64,000 nt of DNA. It comes from Eucommia ulmoides (lineage: Eukaryota > Streptophyta > Magnoliopsida > Garryales > Eucommiaceae). Under the pieces are notes generated by a model. It did no database searches and was not told the DNA's origin. It saw nothing but the letters and a program-made list of their open reading frames with translations. The stretch is taken from NCBI GenBank assembly GCA_016647705.1, contig CM028329.1, forward strand, positions 62,637,231 through 62,701,230. Reading direction: 5' to 3'. Positions 21,824 to 34,400 of this stretch are shown in pieces; within the stretch, counting starts at the first letter, position 1; every line of letters starts with the position of its first letter. The position numbers and the translations under genes are program-made.

Positions 21824-24065
21824 ATGGATTTCGGAGGTGCTCGGAAGAGAGGAAGACCTGGAGGCGCTTTTAATGGCAACGGCGGCTTTAAGAAATCCAA
21901 GCAAGGTACGTTTTTTTTTTTGTTCTGCTCTTTAACGTCCAGATCTGAGGATTTTAATTTATTCAAGTATCAATTGTCGGGGTTTGAGTGTTGCCTTGTT
22001 TTCTACTTTCTATTTATTTTTTGAAGTTCACTGGCCTTTCGTCGTATCTTTATCGTGTCTTTCCTTTCATCTAAATTGTTGATTAAGGGTTGAGTATGTT
22101 CTGGTGTAGGATGTTTGAGAAACTTTTTTTCTTTATTATTGCCCTTCCCTTTGCTGTAAGTAAATTACTTTACCAGGCTTTATATGGACATTTCTTGTGT
22201 AAACATTTATTGGTTTGTTTAAAATTAATTCCCTGGGAACGATTCGGCTTGTGAACAAAGGGGTCTTGTTAAAATAGTTCTTCAATTCAACAACTATATT
22301 GGTTAATTGTCTATCATATATTAAGCATAACCTTTTCAATAGTACGAAGATTATATAATATGGCTCTCAGATTTTATGCAAAGTTCGAAGGTTAATAACT
22401 CACTGGAAGACTTAATTAATGTTCTGCCACAGAAATGGAGTCTTTTTCAACTGGTATAGGAAGCAAATCGAAGCCATGCACAAAGTTTTTCAGGTTCTAA
22501 TCCTAACCTGTCTAAAATAAATGTGGTAAATACAATTATTTTCATATATTTCAAATGTTTATGAGCTTTAAGGAAAATTATACTTTATAATCATTTTGAT
22601 TAAAAGAGGTTTGATTTGGACTAATCAACTGGCCATCTAAAGTTTTGATACAGGGAATACTCTTCATTTAATCTCGACAACAAGGACAAATAGAAATGGT
22701 TGATTCGTGAGAGTAATGCTACATTAATCATCTCTTATTATATTAAATAAGAAGCGTCTAGTGTATTTAGTGTATAATGACTTTTGTGATTCTTGTTACA
22801 TCTTTGGTGAGTAGAAGCATTTCGATCTTGAACAATTAAACATGCGATGAAGGTGGTTGTTTTCACATTTTTGATGGTCATCACACCTATTTATTTTCCA
22901 ATTCTTACTTTGCAATACTTGCAAATGTTGTTGATACATATTCAAGTGACACAAGGACAAGTCAGTCACGGTTCTGGTAATACGTTTCAAATGGATATTG
23001 ACTGGCACTAGTTGCGGGTGCTATAATTTTGCTTCCGTGTTATTACAGAATCGTTAAATAGGAGGAGCTCCTAGTTAATCTTTATGTGATAGGACTAAAT
23101 TTGTCATATACATGTGTATTCCTGGAAGGTAAATATTTCTGCAATTTGTCTACTTACTGCTAGTTCTGTATTTTTGTTTCTGCTGTTTGATCTGGTTTGG
23201 TACCTTTTTATAATATGTTCGATTGCTGCATTTTTATGATCTTTTGAGTGAGTGATGATCTGATTTTCATGTATTTTACAGCCCTTCTGGCTGTCCATTT
23301 GGTGAGTCATGCCATTTCTTACACTATGTTCCTGGGGGCATCAAAGCTGTAACCCAGCTGCTTGGGGACAACCCGGCTATTTCAGCTGCTAGAAATCCAG
23401 TACCTCCTCCTTCATTCCCAGATCGTTCAGCTCCTCCAGCCGTGAAAACCCGTATCTGCAACAAATTCAACACAGCCGAAGGATGCAAATTTGGGGATAA
23501 ATGCCACTTTGCACACGGTGAGTGGGAGCTTGGAAAGGCAATGGCTCCTTCCTATGAGGACCCTCGTGCAATGGGACCACCAAGAGGCGGCAGATTTGGT
23601 GGCGGCGGCAGCGGCGGCCACGGCCACAGCCACATGGAACCAACTCCACCAAACTTTGGTGCTGCAGCAGGATTTGGTGCCTCTGCCACAGCAAAGATCA
23701 GTGTTGATTCTTCTCTAGCCGGAGCCATCATTGGAAAAGGTGGGATCCACTCGAAACAGATATGCCGCGTGACAGGGGTGAAGCTTGCGATTAGAGAGCA
23801 TGAGTCAGATCCTAACCTGAGGAACATCGAGCTCGAGGGTACATTTGATCAGATCAAACAAGCGAGTCAAATGGTTCATGAACTTATTGTGAATGCATCA
23901 GCTGGTGGACCTCCTCCCAGGAAAAACAGCTCTAAGCCAGCCTCTTCTCTTGCGAACAACTTCAAGACAAAGGTGTGTGACAATTTTAACAAAGGGACTT
24001 GCACCTTTGGGGACCGGTGCCATTTTGCACATGGAGCTGAAGAATTGCGCAAGCCAGCGGTTTAG
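21824..24065 (+). CDS. CCCH zinc finger and KH domain RNA-binding protein
   Basis: Exons are 21824-21905, 22433-22493 and 23282-24065, joining in frame to 308 residues, the usual size of the plant CCCH-KH-CCCH group (C3H14-type). Three fingers are visible: C-x8-C-x5-C-x3-H at residues 43-62 (split by intron 2), C-x8-C-x5-C-x3-H at 107-126, and C-x7-C-x5-C-x3-H near the C-terminus (CDNFNKGTCTFGDRCHFAH). A KH domain at about 185-250 has the GKGG loop (AGAIIGKGG at 194-202). A Gly/His-rich linker lies between finger 2 and KH, and a basic N-terminus (RKRGRPGG) could be a nuclear signal. The family binds RNA in post-transcriptional control; the target here is unknown. All zinc ligands are present, so the gene looks functional. 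Confidence 0.92.
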
Positions 24066-24552
24066 AATATACATCTCCTCATCCCCATGTTTTGTGAAGT
24101 ATTGTTTATTTGTTAGGGGGTTATTCTTGTTCATTTGTTTTGGTTTTTTAAAACAGAAATAGTTACAGTAGTATTAAGGCCTTATTTAGATTTTGTTATA
24201 TTGGGAATTCTATTGTTGGCTTATTTCATATTCGTTTGACCTATTTTATTTCTTTGCCCATTGTTTGCTTGTGCTTGAGTTGATCAATATTTTACCTTCC
24301 ATGACTACATTTCCTGCTGTGGATGCCTTGTGTTTAATGGCCAATGGTCGCAGCCTTGCGCTACTATTTGGTTTAAAGTTTGCTTTTATGTTAACAAATC
24401 ACAAAGGGAAAAAATAACGTTTGATTGATGGGGGAAAAAATAACATTCGATTAATGGAAAGAAAACTGCAACACCCCCCCCCCCCCCCCCCCCCCCCCTA
24501 CAATTTTTGCCCTGAAAGTAGTAGTAGACAACAAGGGAAGGCGAAATGATTT
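24066..24552. other. Convergent 3' flanks with a C24 tract
   Basis: 3' region shared by the plus-strand CCCH/KH gene and the minus-strand GATA gene. An uninterrupted run of about 24 C lies at 24475-24498. No other feature is seen. Confidence 0.6.
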
Positions 24553-24867
24553 TTAGTGAAGATGCTCAGATTGGTGATGCGGTCCGGGCGCTTGAGAAGT
24601 CCTCCTGAGGTCTCGCATATAACGCAGCCCACAACTGTTGCACAATGTCTGACAAACACAATTTACTTTGAAATCCAAACACAAGATATTATGATAGACA
24701 ACAATGGAGAGATTACCTGTGGACCCTCGGGTCCTCTCCTCCAGAGTGGAGTCTCCATCTTTCCACATATATTGCACCTCAATTCCACTCTCTTCACTTC
24801 TTTCCTTTTCCATCTCTTGTTTGGCAAAGCCATTGGTGCTGCCTGCTGTTGTACATACACGCACATG

Positions 24868-24898
<31 letters not shown>

Positions 24899-25241
24899 GT
24901 GCTAGTGTCAATGTATTTTCATTGACAACTTGGTAAGTGAATTAATAAATACACACACATGCATTGTGCGAAGGATTAAAGTGAATTTACAGGGTACAAT
25001 ATATATATACCTCATTGTATTGGGAAGCTACTTGGTTTCGGCTGTCGGAATTGGATGGTAGTCCCAATCTCAAAGTGAGGTCTATTGCTTCATGAGATGA
25101 GTTATTGGTCAGCTGCATTTTCTTTTTGCCCTCCCCTACATGGTCGCCACCTTCAAACTCCATTTTCTGTTTAAAGCCAAGCTGATCTAACTTACCGTGC
25201 AGAGGACCTTGATCAAGATCACTTAGATTGCTGATCAACAT
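24553..25241 (-). CDS. Small GATA-type zinc finger transcription factor
   Basis: Minus-strand exons are 25241-25011, 24845-24717 and 24648-24553, giving about 151 residues. The GATA finger is C101-x2-C104-x18-C123-x2-C126 (RCNICGKMETPLWRRGPEGP then TLCNSCGLRYMRDL), the CX2CX18CX2C type of plant B-class GATA factors, with the typical TPLWRxGPxGP loop. Intron 2 falls inside the finger, between GPQ and TLC. A basic stretch (NKRWKRKEVKR) precedes the finger, and an N-terminal IDLTLRLG motif is found in HAN/GATA18-like proteins. Such factors bind GATA motifs in the nucleus. The acceptor of exon 2 has a CAGCAG ambiguity (one Gln more or less). The protein ends 25 residues after the last Cys. It lies 597 bp behind the stop of NOC2, in the same orientation. 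I am sure of the domain, not of the subfamily. Confidence 0.85.
24867..24898. repeat. (TA)n(GA)n microsatellite in GATA intron 1
   Basis: A short TA run followed by about nine AG units. It lies directly upstream of the exon 2 acceptor on the minus strand, so it makes up part of the CT-rich acceptor region. Confidence 0.85.
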
Positions 25242-25846
25242 TTAAAAGGAGAGAGAGAGAGAGAGAGAGAGCGATCTGCTGGAAGTGTTGCGTAATTCAC
25301 AGACCAAGGAGTGGGACAGTAGGACTGGGTATGTGACGTAAGCAAGTCCCATGATGTCTAATCATAAATTATAGCAAGAAATCCTCAATTAAAAAATTTC
25401 AACAACAAATTTTTTTGGATGTTTTGCAGGTTATTAATTACCACTGTCCCAACTTTATACCAATCAATAGGTTAGAGAGCAAAATTAATAGGGTGACTTC
25501 AATGAATTGGGTCCACTACCAAAAACTCAAACTATTTTCTGTTATTACAATGTCCCCAACATGTTGACAACCAGGCTCATACCTTGCATCCAAAACAATT
25601 TTTGCAATTTTGCCTTTTCCTTCTTCAATAATACAAGTGTTTACAACAAACGAGAACTGCCCCTGTTTTAGCCTATTAGGAGTATTTGTCATTTCTACCC
25701 AAAACTACTACCTTTAGGTAATGCTATGAAATTCAAACTTAGAAATCCAATAGGAAATGAATATCTTCTACTCAAAACTGCTATAAAACAATCATCGTCG
25801 TTGCAAAACCTAGGGAAAAAGTACATACATCAATAAAGTTACATGC
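25242..25846 (-). promoter_or_regulatory. GATA gene upstream region and NOC2 3' flank
   Basis: A (GA)12 run at 25247-25271 lies just upstream of the GATA start codon (CT-rich on the coding strand, as in plant leaders). The remainder is AT-rich with no conserved motif that I recognise. It must hold both the NOC2 terminator and the GATA promoter. Confidence 0.45.
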
Positions 25847-28800
25847 CTAGCCAGTTTGTGTCTTCCTCTTCTTGTTCGATTTATTGGCAAAAAATCTACC
25901 CTTCTTTTTTGATGACTTGGCAGAGGGTTTTTTGTCCTTGTGGGTATGACGATGTTTTGGAGCCACCGATTCTGGTTCATCATCTTCTTCCCCTGCCAAA
26001 GAGGCATCACTGATAGAACCTTCATCATCTGAACTGAGGATCAAGTCCTCAACAATGTCATCATCCAAAGCTCTCTCTTCCTGTGGCCCATTCCCTCTCT
26101 TCTGCTTCTTCTTCTTCGACTTCTTTTCCTCTTGGGGATGCTTAGCTCTGCAAACCAGAAACCTTTTAGCTCCAAAGGAAATGTAAGTGCTTATGAATGC
26201 ATTCATGTGTGTGCGTGCACGTGTGCATGTGAGAGACAGAGACAGAGAGCGTTGAGTTGTGATCATACTTGGCATCACTTCCTGGTAACCAGGAAGAACT
26301 AAAGACAGCATCACCATCTCCATCCCTTGGATCATCATCTTCGTCGTCTTCATCTTTTATCGATGTCTTGTTCCCAAGCACGGAGGAATTTTCACCCACG
26401 AGTACACTGAAAATTTGATGTCCATCATATAAGGCAACATAAAAATGATAATATGAAGCAAATTAAAGCCATAACACCTATTATTACGGACCTGGATTCC
26501 TTCAATGAGTTATTTCTTTGTTGAGCTTTATGGCGTAGAGTTGCAACGTATTGCGACAAAGGGCTAGCCCCAGTTTTTTTCTCATCCTGAAATGCAACCC
26601 AAATTTATAGCCTCCTCCAATACGTTGTATTGACCCCTTTATTATATAATAATACCCTTTTGGCACAGAGAGAGAGAGAGGGAGAGAGAGCAATGGATAT
26701 GCAAACCTCAAGAAAGGATGTTGCTGCAGGATCATTTGGCAAAAATGAGATAGACATGCGTTTTACATTTGTAAACTCAGTATTGGCCTCAATCTGTGAC
26801 ATGCAAGTGTGTTAAATTATCAGTCATAGCTTTGCCACATGCTGTATTGGGTTGATTCAAGCTTTTTGGCCATTACAAAAGTATACCTGGCGGATGAGCT
26901 GTCTCATTTCTCGACGAAATCTCTCAACTTTAGTGGTTTTGCAAAAGTTGCGCAGCCTAGCAGCTGGAACAAAAGATAGTTCTAGGAAAGCAACAGAATA
27001 GCTCCATTGAGCTAGATGTTCTGCAATCTCATCAATCACAGAAAAAACACACACCTCCTGAAATGATCTTGTCTTTAAAGTCGTTTTATTCACCTGCACA
27101 CCCAAATCCATCTTCACATAAAAAAAAAAACAATCTGTGGCTAGGCAAGGCGAAACAAAAAATAAAACCAGGACACTTAGAAATACCTTCAGTACAGTAC
27201 GCAGATCAACAGCTTTACCAACACCTCCAGTGGGAGGTCTATTCAATTCTTTCATCTCCAGCATGTCGAGTAGGAGCATAGAAACAGGTATGAAGTTACC
27301 AGTTGAAGCAGCAATGCGGTTGAGCATTCTAATACAACGCAATCTCAAGGGGAAATACCGAGCGGTCGGAACTAAACGAGCTACTCCATAAATTATCTGA
27401 GTAAGGGGATATGCAAGGGGCCTAAAATCAGCTTCCGAACTGTATGCACAAATAGCTCCTGTCCAGAGCTCAAGGCAATTCATATACTTCCATTCGTAAA
27501 CCTTTCTGAATGATTCCTGTTAAAACAATCAAGTAATGTAGCCACAGAAAATATGAAAGACCAATGTATATAGGTTCCTGAAAAGTAATATTCATAGAAG
27601 TAATGTTCAAATTGGAAATTCACAAACACACACTACACACGTATTGTCTCTGTCGCTATATGTAGCTTGCAAACAATCAACTACGAAGAATTTTTGTTCT
27701 GTTTCACAAAGTTAAAAAATTGAGAATTTGTATATGCATCATCAAATCTAGGATTTTTTCATTAGCCAATAATATCAGGGGCTCAAGGAAATTGAGAAGT
27801 CAATAAAAGAAACTTCAATAGACATATGTAAACAAATGAAATACAACAAGAAATTATACCTTTGTCTTCATAGCAAGTGCCTCCCGTAGAATCATTGATA
27901 ATTGCCTTATGAAAATGAAAGCATGTTGATATGCAGCTGACAGGTCTACCCCAAGAAGTTCGATGACACAATTGCCAAGAAACTGAATGTGTTGTAACTT
28001 CGATGCATTTACAAATTGGCAGTTCAAGACATAAGCTTTGTATATCCCTTTAAAACAGTCATCTATACATTCAGCACCAAGCCGAGTGCATATATCTCTC
28101 AGAAAGAAAAAGGAGACAACAGGTAGTGCACCTCCGCCAGTACCCCAGAAATGAAGAACAACCTGAAAAAAGTCATTCAGTTGTTTCTATTAACATCTGA
28201 TTGTTATAGCAAAACAAATATACTATACATGCACCGTGCCTTTTTTTTATTTTTCCTTATTGGTCTAGGGGAAAATGGAATGAGCAAAGCAGTAAACCTA
28301 ATAAGGATTCCGCCTCTTGATTATACAACTACCATGAAAGGATCATTATAGCAGGTTACAAGAACTAAATGAGAAACAACACTTCTAGGTTGGATATCAG
28401 AACATTATTAAAAATTTAAAATATAGCTTGAACAATGTCAAATTTCTTAAAAGCCAAATGCAATCTATGATCACATGTATCAAGTACCATATTAAAGGAG
28501 AAGGCGAGTATCAAAAGCATACCTTAATATACTTCCTTAAAAGGCTAGGGAAAGCAGCCAAAAATATACACGAATAACGTAGACGGCGTAGCGTGAAAGA
28601 TATCATCTCCTTGTCGGTCATTTGGTTCAAAACATGCAATGCATTCCCAAGATAGGACTTCACCAAGTTGTTGTAATTCTTCCATTGTCTTGTGTTCATA
28701 AGAGTCATTATCGTCTCTTTCTTTCCGCCAGATGGTGGAAGTTTCAACAATCCTCTAAGAATTCCATCGATTTCATTTAAAACAAACAACATTATCTTAT

Positions 28801-29634
28801 TGAATACACTGCTAGACATAATACTCCACTTTGTTGCAGAGTTCTCATCAACATCATCACCATAATGACAAGCAGTGCGAAAGGCCCTCATCAGCGAACG
28901 AACTGCACCTAAACTTCCATTTTCCTGGATAGATTTATGCCATGAATCAACCAATGCACTTGTGATGACATTTTTAGAAGATTTCTCTTCCTTCTCGGCC
29001 AAAACACCCAAGTTTTCCACTACATTCCCATCTGCTTCCTCATTGTCTTTATTTTCCTCATCATCGACATCAGTGTCATAATCCTCCTAGAAAATGTAGA
29101 GTTGAGAAACATTTCAATTCACATACCGGTTAGAATTATAAAGGGGCTAAAGACTTACATCAATTTCTTCAGCTTTGAACTCTAGAAGTCCCTTATCGTG
29201 CTCTTGCAGAAATTGATAGAACTCTGGATCCTGTATAAAACGGGTTTTTACAAGGCTTCAACCTTAGAAGAGTAGAATATAGCCAAAAGTTTAAAAAAGG
29301 AAAAGTTATTTTGTAACATCGGCAATTAGTTTCTTATAAGCGAAACGGTCATCAGGAAAAATAACTTCACAAATGCATCCTTTAAAACCATAGGAGCCAT
29401 TGATATCGGTTTCTTATTTAATTATCTCATCAACCTCACCCCTACAAGTTTGTGAATTTTTAACAAACATTAGCACATATACTTATATGTGAAAGAAGAA
29501 GAAGAAGAAGAAGAAGAAGAAGAAGAAGAAATTACCTTTTCTTGAAGTCTTTTTAATTGGTCCATGTGCTGTCTTGCATTTTGCTTTTTCGACTTCGACA
29601 TGGTCATATTATTATTGTCGTCTTTTTCGTCCAT
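25847..29634 (-). CDS. NOC2: Nucleolar complex protein 2 homologue (Noc2)
   Basis: Noc2 forms complexes with Noc1 and Noc3 that carry pre-60S ribosomal particles from nucleolus to nucleoplasm. Minus-strand exons are 29634-29536, 29230-29159, 29086-28523, 28162-27860, 27516-27187, 27093-26887, 26793-26707, 26586-26492, 26406-26269 and 26147-25847; all junctions keep frame, giving about 731 residues, normal for the family. The Noc2 core is recognisable: [115 protein letters not shown] and [13 protein letters not shown]. The C-terminus is low-complexity, acidic then basic ([27 protein letters not shown]), as expected for nucleolar targeting. The start at 29634 is the first ATG in frame; another Met lies 9 residues inside. 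Intron 1 holds an (AGA)n microsatellite. The gene looks intact. Confidence 0.93.
29494..29530. repeat. (AGA)n microsatellite in NOC2 intron 1
   Basis: About 12 AGA/GAA units. On the coding strand this is a TTC-rich run just downstream of the exon 1 donor. Confidence 0.9.
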
Positions 29635-30035
29635 AGCAACTTCACTCTTTTAACTCCTTCACAAACCAAATTAACACATAAATGGATGAAAGCATACACT
29701 ACATAATCCTTAATTTTCAAATCAAATATTGTCAATAAACAAGTAAAAAAAACCTTATTTAAAAAATGGGCAGGACACGTGGATTAGTTGTTTAAAGTTT
29801 CTATGTTTTGAAGCTTTCAAAATGTAATTGATTCAGTGACAGAATGACAGTGTTCTTCAAATCCACCAAATAAATACTTCATCTATTTAACGGATTGAAA
29901 TCCCTGATCCACTTTCGATCCATTATAACAACTTATTCATATATTCATCAACATTCAAATATAACCACATCCACACAATAACTAATTGAAAATATTGTTT
30001 TTATAATTTTTTAAATCCCAGTAAATTGACATGAT

Positions 30036-30077
<42 letters not shown>

Positions 30078-31483
30078 TATCGGATGGGTTGATGGAGATT
30101 CCATAAAAAAAAAAAAAAAAATTGACAAAGAAATCAAAATGGTCTATCATATTACACGTTGAAATTACAAAATAAAATAGAAATCAAAGACATGGACAGC
30201 GAAATTACCAAATAAAAGGGGGGGGAAAAAACTTACAGTGAGTGAGCAAAAAATAACCAAAACCGAAAGAAGGGGAGAGGAGAGACGCCGACAAACAGGA
30301 GACGAGATAGTAGAGACGCCGGCTGGCAGGCTGGAAGCCTGGGACGGGGACGACGAACGTCTTCGCCGGAGATGAGAGGTGAATGACGGTTGGATCAGAG
30401 GAGACGAACAACGAGAGACGACGGACGGCGGTTAGACCAGAGGAGACGAGCAGTGTGTCGGCAAATAGGTATGAACGAACCGCCGGCGAAGACACGCAAC
30501 CGCAAAGCAGAGCAGATCTGGGGAGGAGGCTGAGGCAGCTCGGGAGGAACTGGAAGATGGACTGGAAAAACCAATTAGGGGTTTTAGGAGGGTTTTTTAA
30601 CACATGTTGCAAATTTTTAAAAAACCGGACGGTTCAACCCAACCCCACATGTTCCGATTTTTGTTATATTCCACTAATTTTCGGTCATATTAAAATACAA
30701 CTAAAAATACACTCATAAAAAAAATCTAAAAAATGTAATAAAAAATTGTTACATGTATAAATCGTATAATTAAAAAATAAATTAAAAAAAATTATGTGTG
30801 ACTAAAAAAATTCGGTTGTCGATGGTCCGACTTCAATGATTAGGGACTAGCAGCCAATCATGGCGTCGACACCAAAGATGCAAATCTTAATTGGAAACAA
30901 TGCAGATATAGAGAACATTGTTCAAGGGACTAAAACACAAGGTAAAAAATAATTAAAGGATTAATATTAAACTTAAAATTAAAATATAATAAATTATTAA
31001 TTATACTGTCCAATTGGGACTATTAACCAATTATCTCTTATTTTATTTGCACGTATTATCCATTATATTTTTAAAATACAAAAATTAAACCCGCCGTATT
31101 CCTATAACATGTTCGGATGTATTCTTTGCATCCCCACTATGTCCGACGTAAAAATCGAACTTTGACGTTGTCAAGACACGCAGATACGTATCCTGTCATA
31201 TCCCTTGTACATTTGTATTCGATTCATGTCTGAGTCCGATCCGCATACGGCGACCCTCCGCTAAGTTCCCATACAATATTGATTAGGCCCTACAACATTT
31301 TGAGCTTCTTATCAAGCTTACGGGCTAATGAGCCACAAACAGAGTGATACAACAACAATGATTTATAGGCAGTTGATTTAGATATAAAATTTACAACAAA
31401 AATCATTAATGGCATAATTACATGCAAGTTCGTCCCAAATAAAACCAAAAGGGAAAGAAAAGAAAGAAGACAGTGTTGGCACT
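29635..31483. other. Spacer between NOC2 and the U-box gene
   Basis: NOC2 promoter lies at the left end. A (GA)n run of about 20 units is at 30037-30075. 30280-30560 is GC-richer with two related phrases (gatcagaggagacgaacaac and gaccagaggagacgagcag). Minus-strand open frames here lack conserved sequence and look non-coding. A dispersed repeat follows at 30655-31060. 31060-31480 shows nothing further. Confidence 0.45.
30655..31060. repeat. Dispersed repeat, second copy
   Basis: Related to 15960-16510 in TFIIF beta intron 5: shared ttttcgg start, aattaaaaa spacers, attcggttgtcgatgg, gactaaaacacaag, aattaaaggatt and ggactattaaccaatt in the same order. Probably a non-autonomous transposon; ends not defined. 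Confidence 0.45.
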
Positions 31484-34400
31484 TCATTCTTCTCCAGAAA
31501 TGATGGCATAAAGCTCCTTTGCAATCCATGTTACTTCTTCAAGGCTTCTCAGAGGAACACTTATTTCCTCACCAATTGTCATCAAAAGAACCCTGCACTC
31601 TGCATGTCACAAAACAGGAACAAATTTACACGTCAAACTCAAAACGTACGAGCAATCACAAATTCATTGTGCATCGATGAATTGGGATGATTCTTAGAAC
31701 TGTATACGAGCATGAAATGGAGACTCAAACTGTATATAAATGATCAAAGTGATTTGTATGTAATCGACAACAATACTTGCTAGGCAAGAGGCAAAACTAC
31801 TAACCTGGAATTTTACTGAAATTAAGAAGGACCATTGAAGCAAGGATCTTGTGCTCGATTGGCTCACCGTTTTCCAGGCATCCTTTGAGCCGATAGATTA
31901 AAGCTGAGAAGGCAGATAGCTGGAACTCGGCATCAGATAATGAAGCTAGTGCCGAGCTCAGCCATGCAGCGGTTGTCAAGCACACTCTAACCAACTCCAT
32001 GCTCCCTGAACCTAAACACTTTGAAAGAGCCTCCAAAAATGACCTCCTCCCATCCCCAACAAGTGACCCTGACAACTTCATTAACCACTCGTGTCTGGCC
32101 ACTTCCTCCTCACAATCCTATATCGGGCTAAAACCATCAGACGGAGTATTGAAGAAAATATATTTTTTTCTATGATACAGCTCAATAGAGATAGAGGAGG
32201 AAGATGAGAAGCATTATGAGAATATTACTGCAAAAGAGAACATAATGATGAAGCACTCACATCAATGACGACATACTGTTCTTCACTGTCAAAAGAATCG
32301 GGTTCAGGACCATCGAGAAAACCAGCTTGCTTCAGGATCCAATCCTCTGTCATTATCTTCCCAGATGAAGATAAACGTCCTCCAAGGATGAGAAGTGCTC
32401 TACAACACTTCTTTTGGACCTTCTCATCATTTAAACTTCTTTCCAGAGCATCTGTAATGGCATCAACGGCCTCTTCTCTATAAATGCTGTATTGTTGAGG
32501 CTCTACCTGCAAGTTGAAGATCACTTTACTATTGACACGTTGAAAAACCTAATATTTTCACGAAGAAGCGGTTTCAGAAAACATTAGCGCTATCCAATAT
32601 TTTAATACTGCCTCTCCATTCAAAAGCTATTTGTGATTCCTGCACTTCATCTTCAAATAACTTTTTAATATCCTAATCCACCTCCTTAAGCATCTTATAT
32701 TTAACTGTGACCAATGATAAACTTCTAATAAACTTTATATGGGATCTTTACAAGGGAAGAAACATAAAATTAAGGCTCATACCAGAAGATCCAAGTGTAA
32801 TAATAGGACAGCAACCATGGCTGTTTGCTCAAGTGGACAACTTCGAACATAAACAAGCAAAACATCCTTAGCATTCAATATTCTTTCATTTTTCAGGCCG
32901 CCCAAGAAAAAGTTTACATCTTTCCTCCTGAAACTTAAATGAGTACAGTTAGTGACTTTCCCGAAATAGTAAGTAGCAAACAAAAGTTCCTGAAAAATTA
33001 AAGGGCTGTAGTGCGGCTTTTGCCTTTGTTTGTTGCTTGGTTTGTCAATACATTGTTTCTTTCGGACCAAAAAGCAACACTGATTAGCGTACTTGCCACA
33101 CACACCCACACCCCCCAGGGGCATGTTACTCATAAATATTATGAAGTTAAATGTTGATATTACTTTATGCCCAGCTTGAGGGAGACTGAGGTCTCTTCCC
33201 AGCTCCCTACCATCAAAAACATAATTTAGCTTAAACTAAAAGACGATTCAAAAGTCATTTTACGCGTTTTACTAGCACCTTGTTTAAAAATGAAGAAGAA
33301 GAATTTGAACACACACCTGTTCACGCAAATAAGTTCAGTCAGCAATAGCACTGCATCTTTTATTGACTTTTCCTCCTCGTTGTGGAGTACCCCAAGAAGA
33401 GACGGTTTATCAATGTTTCTTAATACCAAGCTTCTACAAGCAGCATCAGCTTCTATACAACTGGACAACAATGACGCCACACACGACTTCTCGTCTGAGT
33501 TTCCATGGTGAAATCTTCTGATAAGAAACTGCAAGCCTCCAAGAGATAAAATTTGTTGGGCGTTTCTTATTCTTTCCTCTTTATTCAGTGCATTAAAAAG
33601 TTGGTATAACGTAAAAACAGCTGTTTCTTCATTGGATTTTATTTGTTTCCCTGCTTCTTCAGAGATAAATGAGATAAAATGGCTGTAGCGTTCGAATTTC
33701 CAGCTATCAATGACACGTTTCAAAATGAAGTTAGTGAGTGGAACTGATTGAAATTTCAAGTTTTTCCGAGTTACTGGACATGTTCTATTTCCTTTATCAA
33801 ACCACTCTGTTATAGCGACTCGCTCGAAGGTCTGGCCAGTTTCTAGTGTCACCGGATCATCAAAAAGACATCCAGCCAGAGGACATACAAAATCCTGGGG
33901 AATGCTTGAGATAAAATGTGCTCCTCCATCAATATCTTCATTCTTCACAGGCAACTCTGCACTGGGAAAACATAACTATGAGCAAATCATTCAAATTTCA
34001 TGGCGATAGATTAACCGTTGGGGAAGGAAGTTTCAACTACCCACCTTTGGAAGACATAACTGTAGGTGGCTGCATTTCAATTCAAGAAATCGAAAAAAGA
34101 AATGAAATTGTCAGTTAGAATGAAAAGGGTATGAAAATATTCAATAGAACTGTACAATTACCAAGGATTCGTGATTTGGTGTAACTCCAAAATGTGGCAA
34201 TAGAACAGAATCAGTGGAATCATGAGATTCCTGTATCTGATTCAGTTCAAAAACAGATTCTGTCACTGTCTTTGCTTCTGTCTCTTGAAGTTCCAAATCA
34301 GTTCTTTCTAAAGTTTCTTGCCACGGATGGAAGTTGCCAAATTTGTCATTCAGATTTATTTCACCAGGAGTACTTGCTCCGCCTGGTAGCCACGCTTCGT

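Noticed and set aside
23427..23827. Minus-strand and shifted frames over CCCH/KH exon 3
   Set aside because: Ala/Pro/Gly-rich translations of the conserved plus-strand exon in wrong frames.
26857..27483. A single 208-codon exon of NOC2
   Set aside because: The open frame reads through an intron (27094-27186). Homology shows the coding parts are 27187-27516 and 26887-27093 with good GT-AG sites.
30205..30612. Minus-strand open frame of 135 codons upstream of NOC2
   Set aside because: Low-complexity Ser/Leu/Phe composition, overlapped by an open frame on the other strand, no conserved motif and no splice partner. Most likely leader or spacer DNA with a chance lack of stops.
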